Shown here: piece by piece, positions 24,992 to 34,457 of the stretch
How the letters are laid out: the number at the start of each line of letters is the position of its first letter
Numbering within the stretch: position 1 is the first letter of the stretch
Origin: Caballeronia glebae
Lineage (GTDB): Bacteria; Pseudomonadota; Gammaproteobacteria; Burkholderiales; Burkholderiaceae
NCBI RefSeq assembly: GCF_001545035.1
Contig: NZ_FCOJ02000056.1
Location: 1-51,107, forward strand
Length of the DNA: 51,107 nucleotides
Reading direction: 5' to 3'
Made by a program: the position numbers and the translations under genes
Notes under the pieces: generated by a model
The model's input: the letters and a program-made list of their open reading frames with translations, nothing else
Told to the model about the DNA's origin: nothing
Database searches by the model: none

Positions 24992-26062
24992 ATGTCAACA
25001 TCCAAAATTTCAGAGTCCGTCGCCAAATCTTGGGAAGACACTGACATTCGCAGAAAGCGCTCGGATCGCCATAGCATTCTATGCAACGGCGTGCGCTTCT
25101 CCAGTTTTACCGCAGCGTTGAAGCACTTCGGAATTCCCGATCCCACGAACAAACACATCAAGACTCGTGGCCTGTTGACCAGTGGGAAGAGTCTTCGGGA
25201 AATCTGGGTCCACGAAGGCAACGAATATGTTTTTGAACTTGCTGATCCTCTCGGCAACAGCGAACCGAGTGCAGCGGATTCGGACATGCCTGCAGCCACC
25301 GAAAATACATCATCGGACATGAACACTTCCCTCCTCAACCAGATCCTCTATGGGCCGCCGGGGACTGGAAAAACGTATCAAACCATTGAGAAGGCATTGG
25401 AGATTCTCGATCCGGAATTCCTCGTAGAGAATCAGGAGCGCAGTGCGTTGAAGCGACGCTTCGATGAACTCGTCGAAGCCCGGCAGATCGCGTTTGTTAC
25501 CTTCCATCAGAGTTTCAGTTACGAGGACTTCGTAGAGGGTTTGCGCGCCAAAGTCGAAAACGGACAACTGTGCTACGAGGTCGAGGACGGCGTGTTCAAG
25601 AGGCTGTGCGAACGAGCGCGAAAATCACATGCCGATGCGAGCGACGCAGCGGACCCGGATGCGACGAATGAAGCGCGCTTCGTATTGGTCATCGACGAAA
25701 TAAATCGCGGGAACGTTTCGCGCGTCTTCGGCGAACTGATCACGCTGATCGAACCGTCGAAACGTGCGGGCGCCGAAGAGTCGTTGCAGGTCGTGCTGCC
25801 TTACTCGAAGGACCGATTCAGCGTGCCGAGCAATCTACACATCATCGGCACGATGAATACCGCCGACCGTTCGCTGGCAGCGTTGGATCTGGCACTGCGT
25901 CGCCGCTTCACTTTTGTCGAGATGCCGCCCCGGCCCGAATTGCTGAACGACGTCGTGATCGAAAGCGAGGAAGGCGCGACCATCAATGTCGGCCACTTGT
26001 TGCGGATCATGAATCAGCGCATTTCCGTGCTGCTTGATCGAGACCATGCCATCGGCCTGTAG
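24992..26062 (+). pseudogene. mcrB: mcrB 5' fragment: AAA+ GTPase subunit of McrBC-type restriction, split by IS21-family element
   Basis: This fragment codes for the N-terminal 355 residues of an McrB-like GTPase. A short N-terminal region (residues 1-85, a possible DNA-recognition part) is followed by the AAA+ domain with Walker A GPPGTGKT (121-128), FVTFHQSFSYEDFVEG, Walker B FVLVIDEINRGNVSRVFGE and the McrB signature GTMNTADRSLAALDLALRRRF. McrB translocates on DNA bearing modified cytosine and drives McrC cleavage. The frame runs into the IS at codon Gly of DRDHAIG and stops two codons later. The other half resumes at 28614. Joining the parts gives an uninterrupted 535-residue protein, so the insertion is the only visible lesion. 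Confidence 0.9.
26051..26057. repeat. Target site duplication, left copy
   Basis: ATCGGCC occurs directly before the IS and again at 28607-28613 directly after it. Depending on whether one terminal A belongs to the IS, the duplication is six or seven bases, in the range usual for IS21-family elements. Confidence 0.8.
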
Positions 26063-26130
26063 ATTGTCAATTACGATGGCCGCCCGGGCGACAACTATCT
26101 TGGCCGGTCGACGGGGTTAGTTGTCGCTGC

Positions 26131-26952
26131 TCAGCTCGCCATAGTTGTCGCTCCTTCCGATTCGGGGTGGTGTAATTGACGCCGCCGCGCGCGCTTGTTG
26201 TCATCGGCACTGCGACGCCGGTAGCTTTCCACGTTCAGCTCGAAGATCGTCGAGTGATGGACCAGTCGGTCGATGGCGGCGACCGTCATTGAGGGATCGG
26301 GGAAGACATCATTCCAGCCGGAGAACGCGGCGTTGGCCGTAATGAGAAGGCTTCGACGCTCGTATCTCTCTGCAATCAATTCGAACAGCACGCTCGTTTC
26401 GGCCTGGTCCTTTCTGACGTACGACAGGTCATCCAGGATGATCAGATCGAAGCGATCGAGCTTGGCGAGCATCGATGGCAACAGCAGGCTTTGGCGTGCC
26501 GCCTGCAGCTTCTGCACGATTTCGCCGGTGCGTGTGAACAGCACCCGGTACCCGGCGTCGATCAGCGCATGACCAATGCCGGAGCCTAAATGGCTCTTCC
26601 CGGCACCCGGCGGCCCAAACAGCAGGATCGTGGCGCCTTTCTCGAGCCACGAGTCGCCGCTCGCGAGCGCCATTACATGTGCCTTGGACACCATCGGTAC
26701 CAAGCCGAAGTCGAAGGCCTCGAGCGTCTTGCTTGGGTCCAGATGCGATTCGACGCGATGCCGCTCGATGCGCCGTTTCGCGCGCTCGGCCAGTTCGTGC
26801 TCGAGCAGCGCGCCGAGCAGGCGCGTCGACGGCCAGCCTTCCTTGTCGGAGCGCTGAGCGAACTCAGCCCATAGCCGCGCGATCGTCGGCAAGCGCAACT
26901 CGGTGAGCATCAGCCCCATACGGGCGGCATCGTAGATTGCGGGCGCATTCAT
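26131..26952 (-). CDS. istB: IS21-family helper ATPase IstB
   Basis: A 273-residue AAA+ ATPase that assists the IstA transposase in target selection. Walker A is GPPGAGKSH (residues 113-121), Walker B is FDLIILDDLSYV, and the N-terminal helix-rich region LRLPTIARLWAEFAQRSDKEGW is family-typical. The start at 26952 overlaps the istA stop by four bases (ATGA), the usual coupling in IS21 elements; the frame is open further upstream but only within istA. The protein appears complete. Confidence 0.93.
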   Translation of the reverse strand: MNAPAIYDAARMGLMLTELRLPTIARLWAEFAQRSDKEGWPSTRLLGALLEHELAERAKRRIERHRVESHLDPSKTLEAFDFGLVPMVSKAHVMALASGDSWLEKGATILLFGPPGAGKSHLGSGIGHALIDAGYRVLFTRTGEIVQKLQAARQSLLLPSMLAKLDRFDLIILDDLSYVRKDQAETSVLFELIAERYERRSLLITANAAFSGWNDVFPDPSMTVAAIDRLVHHSTIFELNVESYRRRSADDNKRARRRQLHHPESEGATTMAS

Positions 26953-28448
26953 ACCGATACCTCCTCGCCAAGCAGCGCGTCGTAGAGAGCTGCCGTCGGC
27001 ATGTCGACGGCCACGTCTGGGCATTGCGCCTGCCGCGGCGCAAATTCATTCTGTAGTTGCTCGAGATCGGGCAGCTCACCGACGACGAGCAATGCTTCGA
27101 GCCGCTCAGCAAGAACGGCCTCGACTCCGTGATTCGCGGCCAGCTCCAGCAAGCCGACCATGGTCTTGCAGGCTTGCCGCTGCGTGAGCCGAGCCTCAAG
27201 CCGCTCCCACGTCCGGCGGTACGCCTCGCGCGGGAACAAGTCGTCGCGAAACGCCAGCCCCTTGAACGCTTGGGGCTTGCGCTTGAGCGCCTCGATGAAG
27301 TGCCGGTAGTCGAGCTTGCGACGGCGGCTATTGGCCGCATGCGAGCCGCGTGCTGTGTTGTGCACGAGCGCGCCGGACAGATAGCAGTCGAGGTGATCGG
27401 CAAAGACGCGCACCTTCAGACGGTGACCAATCAGGCGCGACGGTGCGCTGTAGAGAATGCCCCGCACGGTGAAGGTGCCACAGCGTGTCACGCGCGCTTC
27501 CTCTTCGATGAAGTCGGTCGTGCGATGTGCGGGCAGATCTTGCAAATGTTCGCGCTCAGCGTTAAACGCCGCTGCGTTACGACGGTTACGGCGCATGACG
27601 ACGTCGCGAACAAACGCCTCATAGGCAGCACGATCGTCGAAGTCGCGATGGCCACGCAGCATCAACGCCTGGTCGATCGCCTCCTTCAGATGGCGGTGCG
27701 AGGATTCCACACTACCGTTCTCATGGGCCACGCCGACGTTATTGCGCGTGCCGGCCATGCCGTAATGCACCAGCAGTGCGTCATAGCGAGCCGTGAAGTC
27801 CTCTTCAGTCTGCAAATTCTTGAACGCTGCCGATAGGCTGTCGGTGCGATGCTCATGCGGGCAGCCGCCGGCCTGCCACAGTGCGTTCTGTAATCCGGTG
27901 GAGAGGGCCTCGAAACTCTCACCACCTTCGAGGACATAGGCGTATTCCCAGTGCGAGAACGCGAGCACGAAGTGATAGAGCCGGTGATGGAGGGGCGCGC
28001 CGGCGACCGTCACGCGCAGATCTCGCATGTCGGTGAAGTCCGAGAGCCCCTGCACGCCGGGCAAGTGCTGCTGCGGGAAGAAGATCTCCTTGTTAGGGCC
28101 CTCGAGTGCGCGCCATTTGCTGACGCGCCGTTCGAGCGTACGCCGCATGCTGTCGGGGAAGAGGCCGGGATGCGCCTCTTGCAGCTTGGACAGCAGCGTG
28201 ATGGCCTTGAGCCGGGGCGCGTGGCTCAGCAATGGCACGACCTCGCTCTCCCAAACTTCCGCGAACGGATCGTGACGTGTACGCCACGTGCGTGATGGCT
28301 TCTGCGACGGCAGACGGCCGTCATGCTCGATGCGCCGGGCCGTGCGAACGCTCAAGTCCGCCATCGCCGCGGCGACTTCCTGAGTGTGATGTTTGCGCTT
28401 GCTCATATAGAGTCGGACCTGCTGGTCCGTCACGTAGGTTCCAGACAT
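26949..28448 (-). CDS. istA: IS21-family transposase IstA
   Basis: A 499-residue DDE transposase. An N-terminal helix-turn-helix (KHHTQEVAAAMADLSVRTARRIEHDG) is followed by the catalytic core with Asp in LSDFTDMRD (about 137-140), Asp203 in HRTDSLSAAF and Glu248 in NGSVESSHRHLKEAI. A C-terminal beta-barrel-type region follows (TFTVRGILYSAPSRLIG). All three acidic residues are present and the length is normal, so the enzyme looks functional. It is read against the direction of the split mcrB gene. Confidence 0.93.
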   Translation of the reverse strand: MSGTYVTDQQVRLYMSKRKHHTQEVAAAMADLSVRTARRIEHDGRLPSQKPSRTWRTRHDPFAEVWESEVVPLLSHAPRLKAITLLSKLQEAHPGLFPDSMRRTLERRVSKWRALEGPNKEIFFPQQHLPGVQGLSDFTDMRDLRVTVAGAPLHHRLYHFVLAFSHWEYAYVLEGGESFEALSTGLQNALWQAGGCPHEHRTDSLSAAFKNLQTEEDFTARYDALLVHYGMAGTRNNVGVAHENGSVESSHRHLKEAIDQALMLRGHRDFDDRAAYEAFVRDVVMRRNRRNAAAFNAEREHLQDLPAHRTTDFIEEEARVTRCGTFTVRGILYSAPSRLIGHRLKVRVFADHLDCYLSGALVHNTARGSHAANSRRRKLDYRHFIEALKRKPQAFKGLAFRDDLFPREAYRRTWERLEARLTQRQACKTMVGLLELAANHGVEAVLAERLEALLVVGELPDLEQLQNEFAPRQAQCPDVAVDMPTAALYDALLGEEVSV

Positions 28449-28606
28449 GGCTGTTCGCTTCTTCTTCGACGCGATCAGCCATCGTAAAACCCCGCTACTC
28501 CGGCGCCGCCGGTAGTTCGTCGTCTCCGGCGGCTACGCCGCCTTCGACTCCTCACCACCGGCCAAGGTAACTGTCAAAGGACCGGCCAAGATAATTGTCG
28601 TTCTCT

Positions 28607-28613
28607 ATCGGCC
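28607..28613. repeat. Target site duplication, right copy
   Basis: Second copy of ATCGGCC, immediately after the right end of the IS21-family element; see the left copy. Reading of mcrB resumes here as GGC CAT GCC TAC. Confidence 0.8.
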
Positions 28614-29155
28614 ATGCCTACTTCATGAGTCTCATAGGCGATCCCCGTCTCGAACGGCTGACGGCGATATTTCGGAATAACGTCCTGCCGTTACTACAAG
28701 AGTATTTCTTCGAGGACTGGCAGCACATTCGATGGGTGTTGAATGATCATCGAAAGGCCTACGATTATCAGATTGTTCAGGAATGCACGGCCGATCTCGA
28801 CCAACTGTTTGGCGTGGATATCGGCGCGAGGCAGGATGCGCTCGAATATCGGATCAACGCCGATGCGTTGGAGCGCGCCCAAGCATACTGGGAAATTGGT
28901 GGCAACGGCGGCGACAACCCGAACGATGCAGGTCGTGTCAGGCGCGAAGTCGAGTACTCGGGAAGGGTCATCCGGCAACTGACATCCGGCACGATAGAAG
29001 TCTTAAAGGACGGCCAATTGCAGAAGAACGCAATGTCGCAGTTGCGGGAATTGGCTGGCTCGCTGGGTGTCAGCATCGAAAACAATGGCGAAACTCGACA
29101 TAACACACGGCAATTGGGGAAAAAGGTCATCGACGCCATTACGGAACAACAATGA
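28614..29155 (+). pseudogene. mcrB: mcrB 3' fragment
   Basis: This is the C-terminal 180 residues of the split mcrB. It continues the interrupted motif as AIG-HAYFMSLIGDPRLERLTAIFRNNVLPLLQEYFFEDWQ, which is the conserved sensor/lid end of the McrB AAA+ domain, then goes on to the C-terminal region. Its stop overlaps the mcrC start (ATGA). A TTG at 28595 inside the IS end or the ATG at 28625 could allow translation of this piece, but without Walker motifs it cannot work as a GTPase. It may still serve translation of mcrC through coupling. Confidence 0.88.
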
Positions 29156-30441
29156 ATCCCATTGTCGTACGCGAATATGCCTACCTTACGACTTCGCTGG
29201 TGCAAAACACGCTGGACCATGCACAAGTCCCCGAATCTGCCTTCGACTGGCTTTGCGGTCTGGAGGAAAGACGTACGAAGGGCGGGCGGCTTTTGAGCGT
29301 CGTGGGCCGCAACGAATTGCAGTTACGCAGCTTCGTGGGTGTTCTGGAGTCGCCGTGCGGTCAAGTCATCGAAATCCTGCCCAAGCATCACGACCTGGAC
29401 GACCCGGAGCCGGCACGAGCACTCATGTGCCGACTCATTGCCGGCGCGCTGAATCTTCCACCGCACGAAGCGGATGAGGCTGGGCTGAGACTGTTTCGCA
29501 CGCCCCTGTCGGAATGGATAATGGGCCGATTCTTGACGGCGCTCGAGCATCTGCTCAAGCGCGGGCTGCGATTCGACTATCTGCGGGTGGAGGAGGAGTC
29601 TCGTTACCTGCGCGGCCAGCTCGATATCGCGCGCCAATTGCGTCAACCACCCCACAAGGGACATCTGCTTCACATCCGTCACGATGTCTTCCTGGCCAAC
29701 CGGCCTGAAAATCGTCTCCTCAAGAAGGCGCTGGACGCGGTCGCCAGACGTACGAGAGATGCGCAGAACTGGCGACTATCGCACGAACTCAGTGGCGTGT
29801 TGCGCGAGCTGCCTGCATCGCAAGATACGGAGCAGGACTTTCGCAAGTGGCACGACGACAGATTGATGGTGCATTACCGGCCGGTGAAGCCGTGGTGCGA
29901 ACTGATCTTGCGCCAGCAGCTGCCGCACTCGGTTCACGGAGACTGGCGCGGCATCAGCTTTCTGTTTCCGATGGAGCGGCTCTTCGAGGACTACGTGGCG
30001 CGATGGATACATCGTCATCTTCAGAACGGCGCTCGCCTCGTGACGCAAGCAAGGCGACATTCGCTGTGCCGGCATCGGGGACGAGAGATGTTCCAGTTGC
30101 GGCCCGATCTGCTGCTGGAGCAGGGAGATCGTCGCTGGGCGATGGACACCAAATGGAAACGGCTCGACGCGACGGCTCCGGCGCAGAAGTACGGGATCGC
30201 TCAGGGTGACTTCTACCAGATGTTTGCATACGGACATCACTATCAGGGCGGTCAGGGGGATATGGCGCTGATCTATCCGAAAGGCCGGGATTTCTCTGAA
30301 CCTTTGCCGCCATTTGAGATGCAGCGCGGGTTGCGACTGTGGGTGCTTCCGTTCGATCTGGAAGCGAAGATGCTGCTTCTACCGCAAAGTTGGACGGACG
30401 AGCCCTTGCCGTTGAAAATTACTTCGGCCCGGGCACTTTAA
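29152..30441 (+). CDS. mcrC: McrC nuclease subunit of McrBC-type modification-dependent restriction
   Basis: A 429-residue McrC. The C-terminal PD-(D/E)xK nuclease core is visible as FPMERLFEDYVARWI (about 273-287), LRPDLLLEQG with Asp319, and WAMDTKWK with Asp332 and Lys334. The N-terminal half (FVGVLESPCGQVIEILPKH and LPPHEADEAGLRLFRTPLSEWI) forms the McrB-contacting region. The gene is intact and of normal length. Because mcrB is split by the IS, the nuclease has lost its motor and is probably inactive as a restriction system. The start overlaps the mcrB stop by four bases. Confidence 0.9.
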   Translation: MNPIVVREYAYLTTSLVQNTLDHAQVPESAFDWLCGLEERRTKGGRLLSVVGRNELQLRSFVGVLESPCGQVIEILPKHHDLDDPEPARALMCRLIAGALNLPPHEADEAGLRLFRTPLSEWIMGRFLTALEHLLKRGLRFDYLRVEEESRYLRGQLDIARQLRQPPHKGHLLHIRHDVFLANRPENRLLKKALDAVARRTRDAQNWRLSHELSGVLRELPASQDTEQDFRKWHDDRLMVHYRPVKPWCELILRQQLPHSVHGDWRGISFLFPMERLFEDYVARWIHRHLQNGARLVTQARRHSLCRHRGREMFQLRPDLLLEQGDRRWAMDTKWKRLDATAPAQKYGIAQGDFYQMFAYGHHYQGGQGDMALIYPKGRDFSEPLPPFEMQRGLRLWVLPFDLEAKMLLLPQSWTDEPLPLKITSARAL

Positions 30442-30858
30442 GCGTATTCGAAGCGAACACTTCGGCCTTGGCCGACGTTCTACGAGGCTCGACTGGACGT
30501 TAGCAAGATGGCGTTTTGCCGACGGTAACGGCGTCGCGGCGCGGAACGGCCGCTTTCTGCATTCTTCAAACTCGCACTTACGATCCGAAAACCGTCTTTT
30601 GATCCAGATGGCATCTACGACTGGTTCCGAGCTAGAAGAATCAGTGGTGATCGAAGGATAATCGGCACCTACCGGGCAGGTTCAAGTTTAATCAGGACCG
30701 GTGCTGCCCGCAGCGCTGCTCGTCTTTGTCTCGTTGCACAGTTCGTCGGCCGCTACCTTCTTCAGCGGCGATCGACGTCGATCTTTTTGACCATTGATCT
30801 GCGCGGTTCAATCAGCCCCGCAACCGCTAAAATTGCGGTTTTAGCTCGGAATACGCGC
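30442..30858. other. Intergenic region upstream of rhlE
   Basis: About 415 bases without a convincing gene. Just before rhlE there is a small hairpin (AACCGC / GCGGTT at 30822-30840, followed by Ts) overlapping a possible promoter with GGTTCA at 30805-30810, a 17-base spacer and TAAAAT at 30828-30833. That would give a short leader. The rest shows nothing recognisable. Confidence 0.35.
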
Positions 30859-32271
30859 ATGTCTTTCGCCTCGCTTGGCCTGATCGATCCGTTGCTGCGT
30901 AATTTGCAGGACCTCAATTACCAGACGCCTACGCCGGTTCAGGCCAAGGCGATTCCTGCTGTGCTCAGCGGCAAGGACGTCATGGGCGCGGCGCAAACCG
31001 GCACTGGCAAGACGGCGGGTTTTGCGCTGCCGCTGTTGCAACGGCTGACGCAACACGGTCCGGCGGTGTCCAGCAACCGCGCGCGTGTTCTGGTGCTGGT
31101 GCCCACACGTGAACTGGCTGAACAAGTGCTGCAAAGCTTTATGGCTTACGGCAAAGGCCTCGACTTACGATTTCTGGCGGCCTACGGCGGCGTGAGTATC
31201 AACCCGCAGATGATGAAGTTGCGTAAAGGCGTGGATGTGCTCGTTGCCACGCCGGGCCGTTTGCTGGATCTCAATCGCCAGAACGCGGTGCAGTTCGATC
31301 AAGTACAAACGCTGGTGCTGGATGAAGCCGACCGCATGCTGGATCTGGGCTTTGCGCGCGAACTCGACGCCGTCTTTGCTGCCTTGCCCGCTCAGCGACA
31401 GACCCTGCTGTTCTCCGCCACATTTACCGATGATATCCGCGCCATCGCGGCGACCATTCTGCGCGGCCCGGTCAATATCAGCGTCAGCCCGCCCAATGCC
31501 ACGGCCAGCAATATCAAGCAATGGGTGGTGCCGGTGGATAAAAGGAACAAACCTGAGCTCTTCATGCACCTTGTGGCTGAGAACAACTGGGAGCATGCGT
31601 TGGTGTTCGTTAAAACCCGCAATGGCGTGGATTATCTGGCATCCATGCTGGATGAAGCGGGCTATGCGGTCGACACCATCCACGGCGACAAACCGCAACC
31701 CGCGCGCCTGCGTGCGCTCGAGCGCTTCAAGACAGGCGAAGTAAATATGCTGGTCGCCACCGATGTGGCTGCGCGCGGGCTGGATATCGACGACCTGCCG
31801 CTGGTGATCAACGTTGATCTGCCGATCGTGGCGCAAGACTATGTGCACCGTATTGGCCGGACCGGCCGCGCGGGCGCCAGCGGCGTAGCGGTGTCCCTCG
31901 TGTGTGCCGATGAAGCACCGCAACTGGCCGCGATCGAAGCGCTGATTCGGCAAACGCTGCCCCGTGAAGAAGAGCCGGGTTTTGAGGCCGAACACCGCGT
32001 GCCGCAAACCAGCGCGACGGGTCAGATCATCAAGAAACCTAAAAAGCCCAAGAAGCCCAAAGCGCCGCAAGCGGTGCCGGGCGCTGTGCAGGTGCTTAAC
32101 AATAAACCGCGTCCGCAAGGTGGCGAGAACAAACGCAAGCCTGCGGCGCAGCGCGCTGTGGCCGCGGGCGAAGGCACAAGCCCGTCCAGCGGTAATCCGT
32201 TCAGCGTGCGAAAGCCACGTAGCAAGCCCGCCAGCAAGCCAGCTGGTGGCCGCAGCAAACGCGGACCGTGA
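30859..32271 (+). CDS. rhlE: DEAD-box ATP-dependent RNA helicase RhlE
   Basis: A 470-residue helicase. It starts MSFASLGLIDPLLRNLQDLNYQTPTPVQAKAIP (Q motif), then motif I AQTGTGKT (about 45-52), PTRELAEQ, TPGRLLDL, the DEAD box VLDEADRMLDLGF, SAT and the C-terminal RecA domain with HGDKPQ.AR and HRIGRTGRAG. A basic low-complexity tail (KKPKKPKKPKAPQ, residues about 395-470) is typical of RhlE. It unwinds structured RNA, acting in ribosome assembly and cold or stress adaptation. I chose the ATG at 30859 because it gives the family N-terminus; the open frame upstream to 30787 holds the promoter-like sequence. It seems to be a single-gene unit. Confidence 0.95.
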   Translation: MSFASLGLIDPLLRNLQDLNYQTPTPVQAKAIPAVLSGKDVMGAAQTGTGKTAGFALPLLQRLTQHGPAVSSNRARVLVLVPTRELAEQVLQSFMAYGKGLDLRFLAAYGGVSINPQMMKLRKGVDVLVATPGRLLDLNRQNAVQFDQVQTLVLDEADRMLDLGFARELDAVFAALPAQRQTLLFSATFTDDIRAIAATILRGPVNISVSPPNATASNIKQWVVPVDKRNKPELFMHLVAENNWEHALVFVKTRNGVDYLASMLDEAGYAVDTIHGDKPQPARLRALERFKTGEVNMLVATDVAARGLDIDDLPLVINVDLPIVAQDYVHRIGRTGRAGASGVAVSLVCADEAPQLAAIEALIRQTLPREEEPGFEAEHRVPQTSATGQIIKKPKKPKKPKAPQAVPGAVQVLNNKPRPQGGENKRKPAAQRAVAAGEGTSPSSGNPFSVRKPRSKPASKPAGGRSKRGP

Positions 32272-32318
32272 TCCGTTGGGATTCTTGCATCAACAGGCCA
32301 ATCGCCCTTTGCACGCCA

Positions 32319-32978
32319 CTACCAGCGCACGTTGAACGTGTCGCACAACTCGTCAATCGCGGACTGATCGAGCGGGGCCGGACGCGGCGTCGTCATGAGC
32401 CACAGACGCGCCGTTTCTTCGAGCTCTTCGAGCGCATAAGAAGCGTGCGAGACGCTGCGCTCCCACACGACCGGCCCCAGCCGTTCGAGCAATACGGCTC
32501 GCACGGACGCCGCGCGCCCGGCAATTTCGGCGGCCACTTGCGGATCGCCCGGACGCCGGTACCGCACGAGCGGAACGTGGCCGACCTTCATCACGTAGTA
32601 CGGCGTAATGGGCGGCAGTACGTCTTCATCGCTCCACACGCCCGCAAGCGTCAGCGCGACGAGCGAGGTCGAGTGCGTATGCACGATGCCGCGCGTTTCG
32701 GCGTTGCCCTCGTAGATACGCCGATGCAACTCCAGCGTCTTCGACGGCCGCGCGCCCGACACATGCCGGCCTTGCGCATCGACCTTTGCGATATCCGCGG
32801 GATCGAGCCGGCCGAGACACGCGTCGGTGGGCGTGATGAGCCAGCCATCATCGCAGCGCGCGCTGATGTTGCCCGCACTGCCCACGGTGTAGCCGCGCGC
32901 GTAGAGACTCGCGCCGATCGTGCAGATTTCCTCGCGCAGTTTCGCGTCGCCGTGTGCGCTGATCATGGCCTGGCTCAC
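32319..32978 (-). CDS. otnC: 3-oxo-tetronate 4-phosphate decarboxylase (class II aldolase family)
   Basis: A 219-residue class II aldolase/adducin family enzyme. It has GSAGNISARCDDGWLITP (phosphate loop, about 33-50), SKTLELHRRIYEG with the catalytic Glu near 83, the zinc ligands HTHS (His100, His102) and a later VSHASYALEELEE. In the acid-sugar route described for DUF1537 clusters, OtnC decarboxylates 3-oxo-tetronate 4-phosphate to dihydroxyacetone phosphate and CO2. The start overlaps the stop of the kinase gene by four bases, which supports a coupled kinase-decarboxylase pair. The family is certain, and the OtnC role is well supported by context. Confidence 0.9.
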   Translation of the reverse strand: MSQAMISAHGDAKLREEICTIGASLYARGYTVGSAGNISARCDDGWLITPTDACLGRLDPADIAKVDAQGRHVSGARPSKTLELHRRIYEGNAETRGIVHTHSTSLVALTLAGVWSDEDVLPPITPYYVMKVGHVPLVRYRRPGDPQVAAEIAGRAASVRAVLLERLGPVVWERSVSHASYALEELEETARLWLMTTPRPAPLDQSAIDELCDTFNVRW

Positions 32979-34276
32979 GAACGTTCTCCGTCGATAAAGC
33001 GCAGCGCCTTCGCGAAGAAATCGCCCGCGCCGAAGTTGCCCGACTTGAGCGCGAGCGCAAGCGGCGTTTCGCCCAGCGCGACGGTGACAGGCACGCCCGG
33101 ATCGATCGGCGGTCCGATCAGCAGCCGGTCGACGCCGAGCGCCTGAACCACCGCACCCGAAGTCTCGCCGCCCGCCACCACGAACTTGCGCACGCCACGC
33201 GCCTTCGCCTCGCGTGCGATGGCGGCGAGCGCATCTTCGACGAGCTTGCCTGCGGCCGCCACGCCGAGTTCGCGCTGAACCGACACGACTTCATCGGGCG
33301 CGGCGGTCGCATAGATCAGGACCGGCTCTTCCGCATGGGTATCGATGAAGGCGAGCGCCGCCTCGACGACCGCTTCGCCACGCGCCAGCGCGCGCGGATC
33401 GACGCGATACGCGGGGCGCTTGGCGATCCATTCGGCAACCTGTGCGTTGGTCGCCTTCGACGCGCTGCCCGCCAGCACGAGCGCCGCGCCCGCGACGGCC
33501 GGCAAATCCGCCGCCTTCTCGTTTGGCTCGATGAGTCCGGCGCGGCGGAAGTTCTCCGGCAAGCCAATGGCGACACCCGAACCGCCCGTGACGAGCGGCA
33601 ACTCGGCGCAGGCTTCGCCCAGCGTGCGCAAGTCGGCGTCGGTGAGCGCGTCCGCGATCGCGAGGCGCACGCCGTCCGCACGCAGACGCGCGATCGCATC
33701 GCGTACCGCGTTCGCGCCCGCCGCGACCGTCGCGCTCGCGATCAGGCCGACTTTCGATTTCGACTGACGCTGCAGAACGCGCACGAGATTGGAATCGCGC
33801 ATGGGCGTCAGCGGATGGTTCTCCATGCCCGATTCGCTGAGCAGCGCGTCGCCGACGAACAGGTGTCCGCGATACACCGTGCGCCCGTTCTCCGGAAACG
33901 CCGGGCACACGATGGCGAAGTCGCCGCCGGTGCCGGCCGCGAGCGCATCGAGCAGCGCGTCGGCGACCGGGCCGATGTTGCCCGCATCGGTCGAATCGAA
34001 GGTCGAGCAGTACTTGAAGAAAAACTGGCGGCAGCCCTGCGCGCGCAGCCAGTCGAGTGCCGCGAGCGATTGCGCAACGGCTTCCTGTGCGTCGATCGTG
34101 CGCGACTTTAGCGCGACGACGAGCGCATCCACGTCATCGAGCACGCTGGTTTCCGGCACGCCGATGGTTTGAATCGTGCGCATGCCGCCACGGACGAGCG
34201 TGCTGGCGAGATCGCTGGCGCCGGTGAAATCGTCGGCGATGCATCCCAGAACGGGACGGTGCATGTGTGTGTGCAT
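32975..34276 (-). CDS. otnK: 3-oxo-tetronate kinase (DUF1537 / four-carbon acid sugar kinase)
   Basis: A 433-residue kinase. The N-terminal domain begins LGCIADDFTGASDLASTLVRGGMRTIQTIGVP, and the linking segment FFFKYCSTFDSTDAGNIGPVADALLDAL is diagnostic for the family. The C-terminal nucleotide-binding domain has VVAGGETSGAVVQALGV and the ending LALKSGNFGAGDFFAKAL. It phosphorylates 3-oxo-tetronate at O4, the step before OtnC. The ATG at 34276 starts MHTHMHRP; a GGAGGAA site lies upstream. Together with otnC it is divergent from the oxidoreductase, permease and DeoR genes. Confidence 0.92.
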   Translation of the reverse strand: MHTHMHRPVLGCIADDFTGASDLASTLVRGGMRTIQTIGVPETSVLDDVDALVVALKSRTIDAQEAVAQSLAALDWLRAQGCRQFFFKYCSTFDSTDAGNIGPVADALLDALAAGTGGDFAIVCPAFPENGRTVYRGHLFVGDALLSESGMENHPLTPMRDSNLVRVLQRQSKSKVGLIASATVAAGANAVRDAIARLRADGVRLAIADALTDADLRTLGEACAELPLVTGGSGVAIGLPENFRRAGLIEPNEKAADLPAVAGAALVLAGSASKATNAQVAEWIAKRPAYRVDPRALARGEAVVEAALAFIDTHAEEPVLIYATAAPDEVVSVQRELGVAAAGKLVEDALAAIAREAKARGVRKFVVAGGETSGAVVQALGVDRLLIGPPIDPGVPVTVALGETPLALALKSGNFGAGDFFAKALRFIDGERS

Positions 34277-34457
34277 GGTGTTCCTCCGGCTGGCGATTGT
34301 ATGCCTGTGTGAACGTTCTATGTGAATTCATGTTAATTAAATTGACTGTAATGATAAATATCGTTAACGTCTGAGTGATCCGTTGCAGACCTGTCTGCGG
34401 CCTCTTATCCCGTTCGCCGGCGAAGCGCTGTCGGCAACGCTTTCTGCGAATGCCAAG
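34277..34457. promoter_or_regulatory. Divergent promoter region of the acid-sugar cluster
   Basis: This 180-base gap between otnK and the oxidoreductase gene is strikingly A/T-rich at 34305-34375 in an otherwise GC-rich area. TGTGAA occurs twice, at 34308 and 34321, with a 13-base period. GTTAATTAAATTGAC and CGTTAACG lie nearby. These are plausible half-sites for the DeoR-type regulator encoded at 37300, and would allow both directions to be controlled together. Confidence 0.45.

Larger units (their letters stand above)
26058..28606 (-). mobile_element. IS21-family insertion sequence inside mcrB
   Basis: An element of about 2.55 kb with two overlapping minus-strand genes, istA and istB. Its ends carry related inverted repeats: a CAATTA.....GGCC block next to each terminus, and an inner GACAA.TATCTTGGCCGGTC found as such near the left end and inverted near the right end. 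Such multiple terminal repeats are typical of IS21. It is flanked by a perfect duplication of host mcrB sequence. Both genes are intact, so it may still be mobile. The right boundary is uncertain by one base. Confidence 0.88.

Noticed and set aside
30859..32271. rhlE as part of the defence island
   Set aside because: DEAD-box helicases can sit in defence loci, but this one has the complete Q motif, length and basic tail of housekeeping RhlE and its own promoter-like leader, so no special role is claimed.
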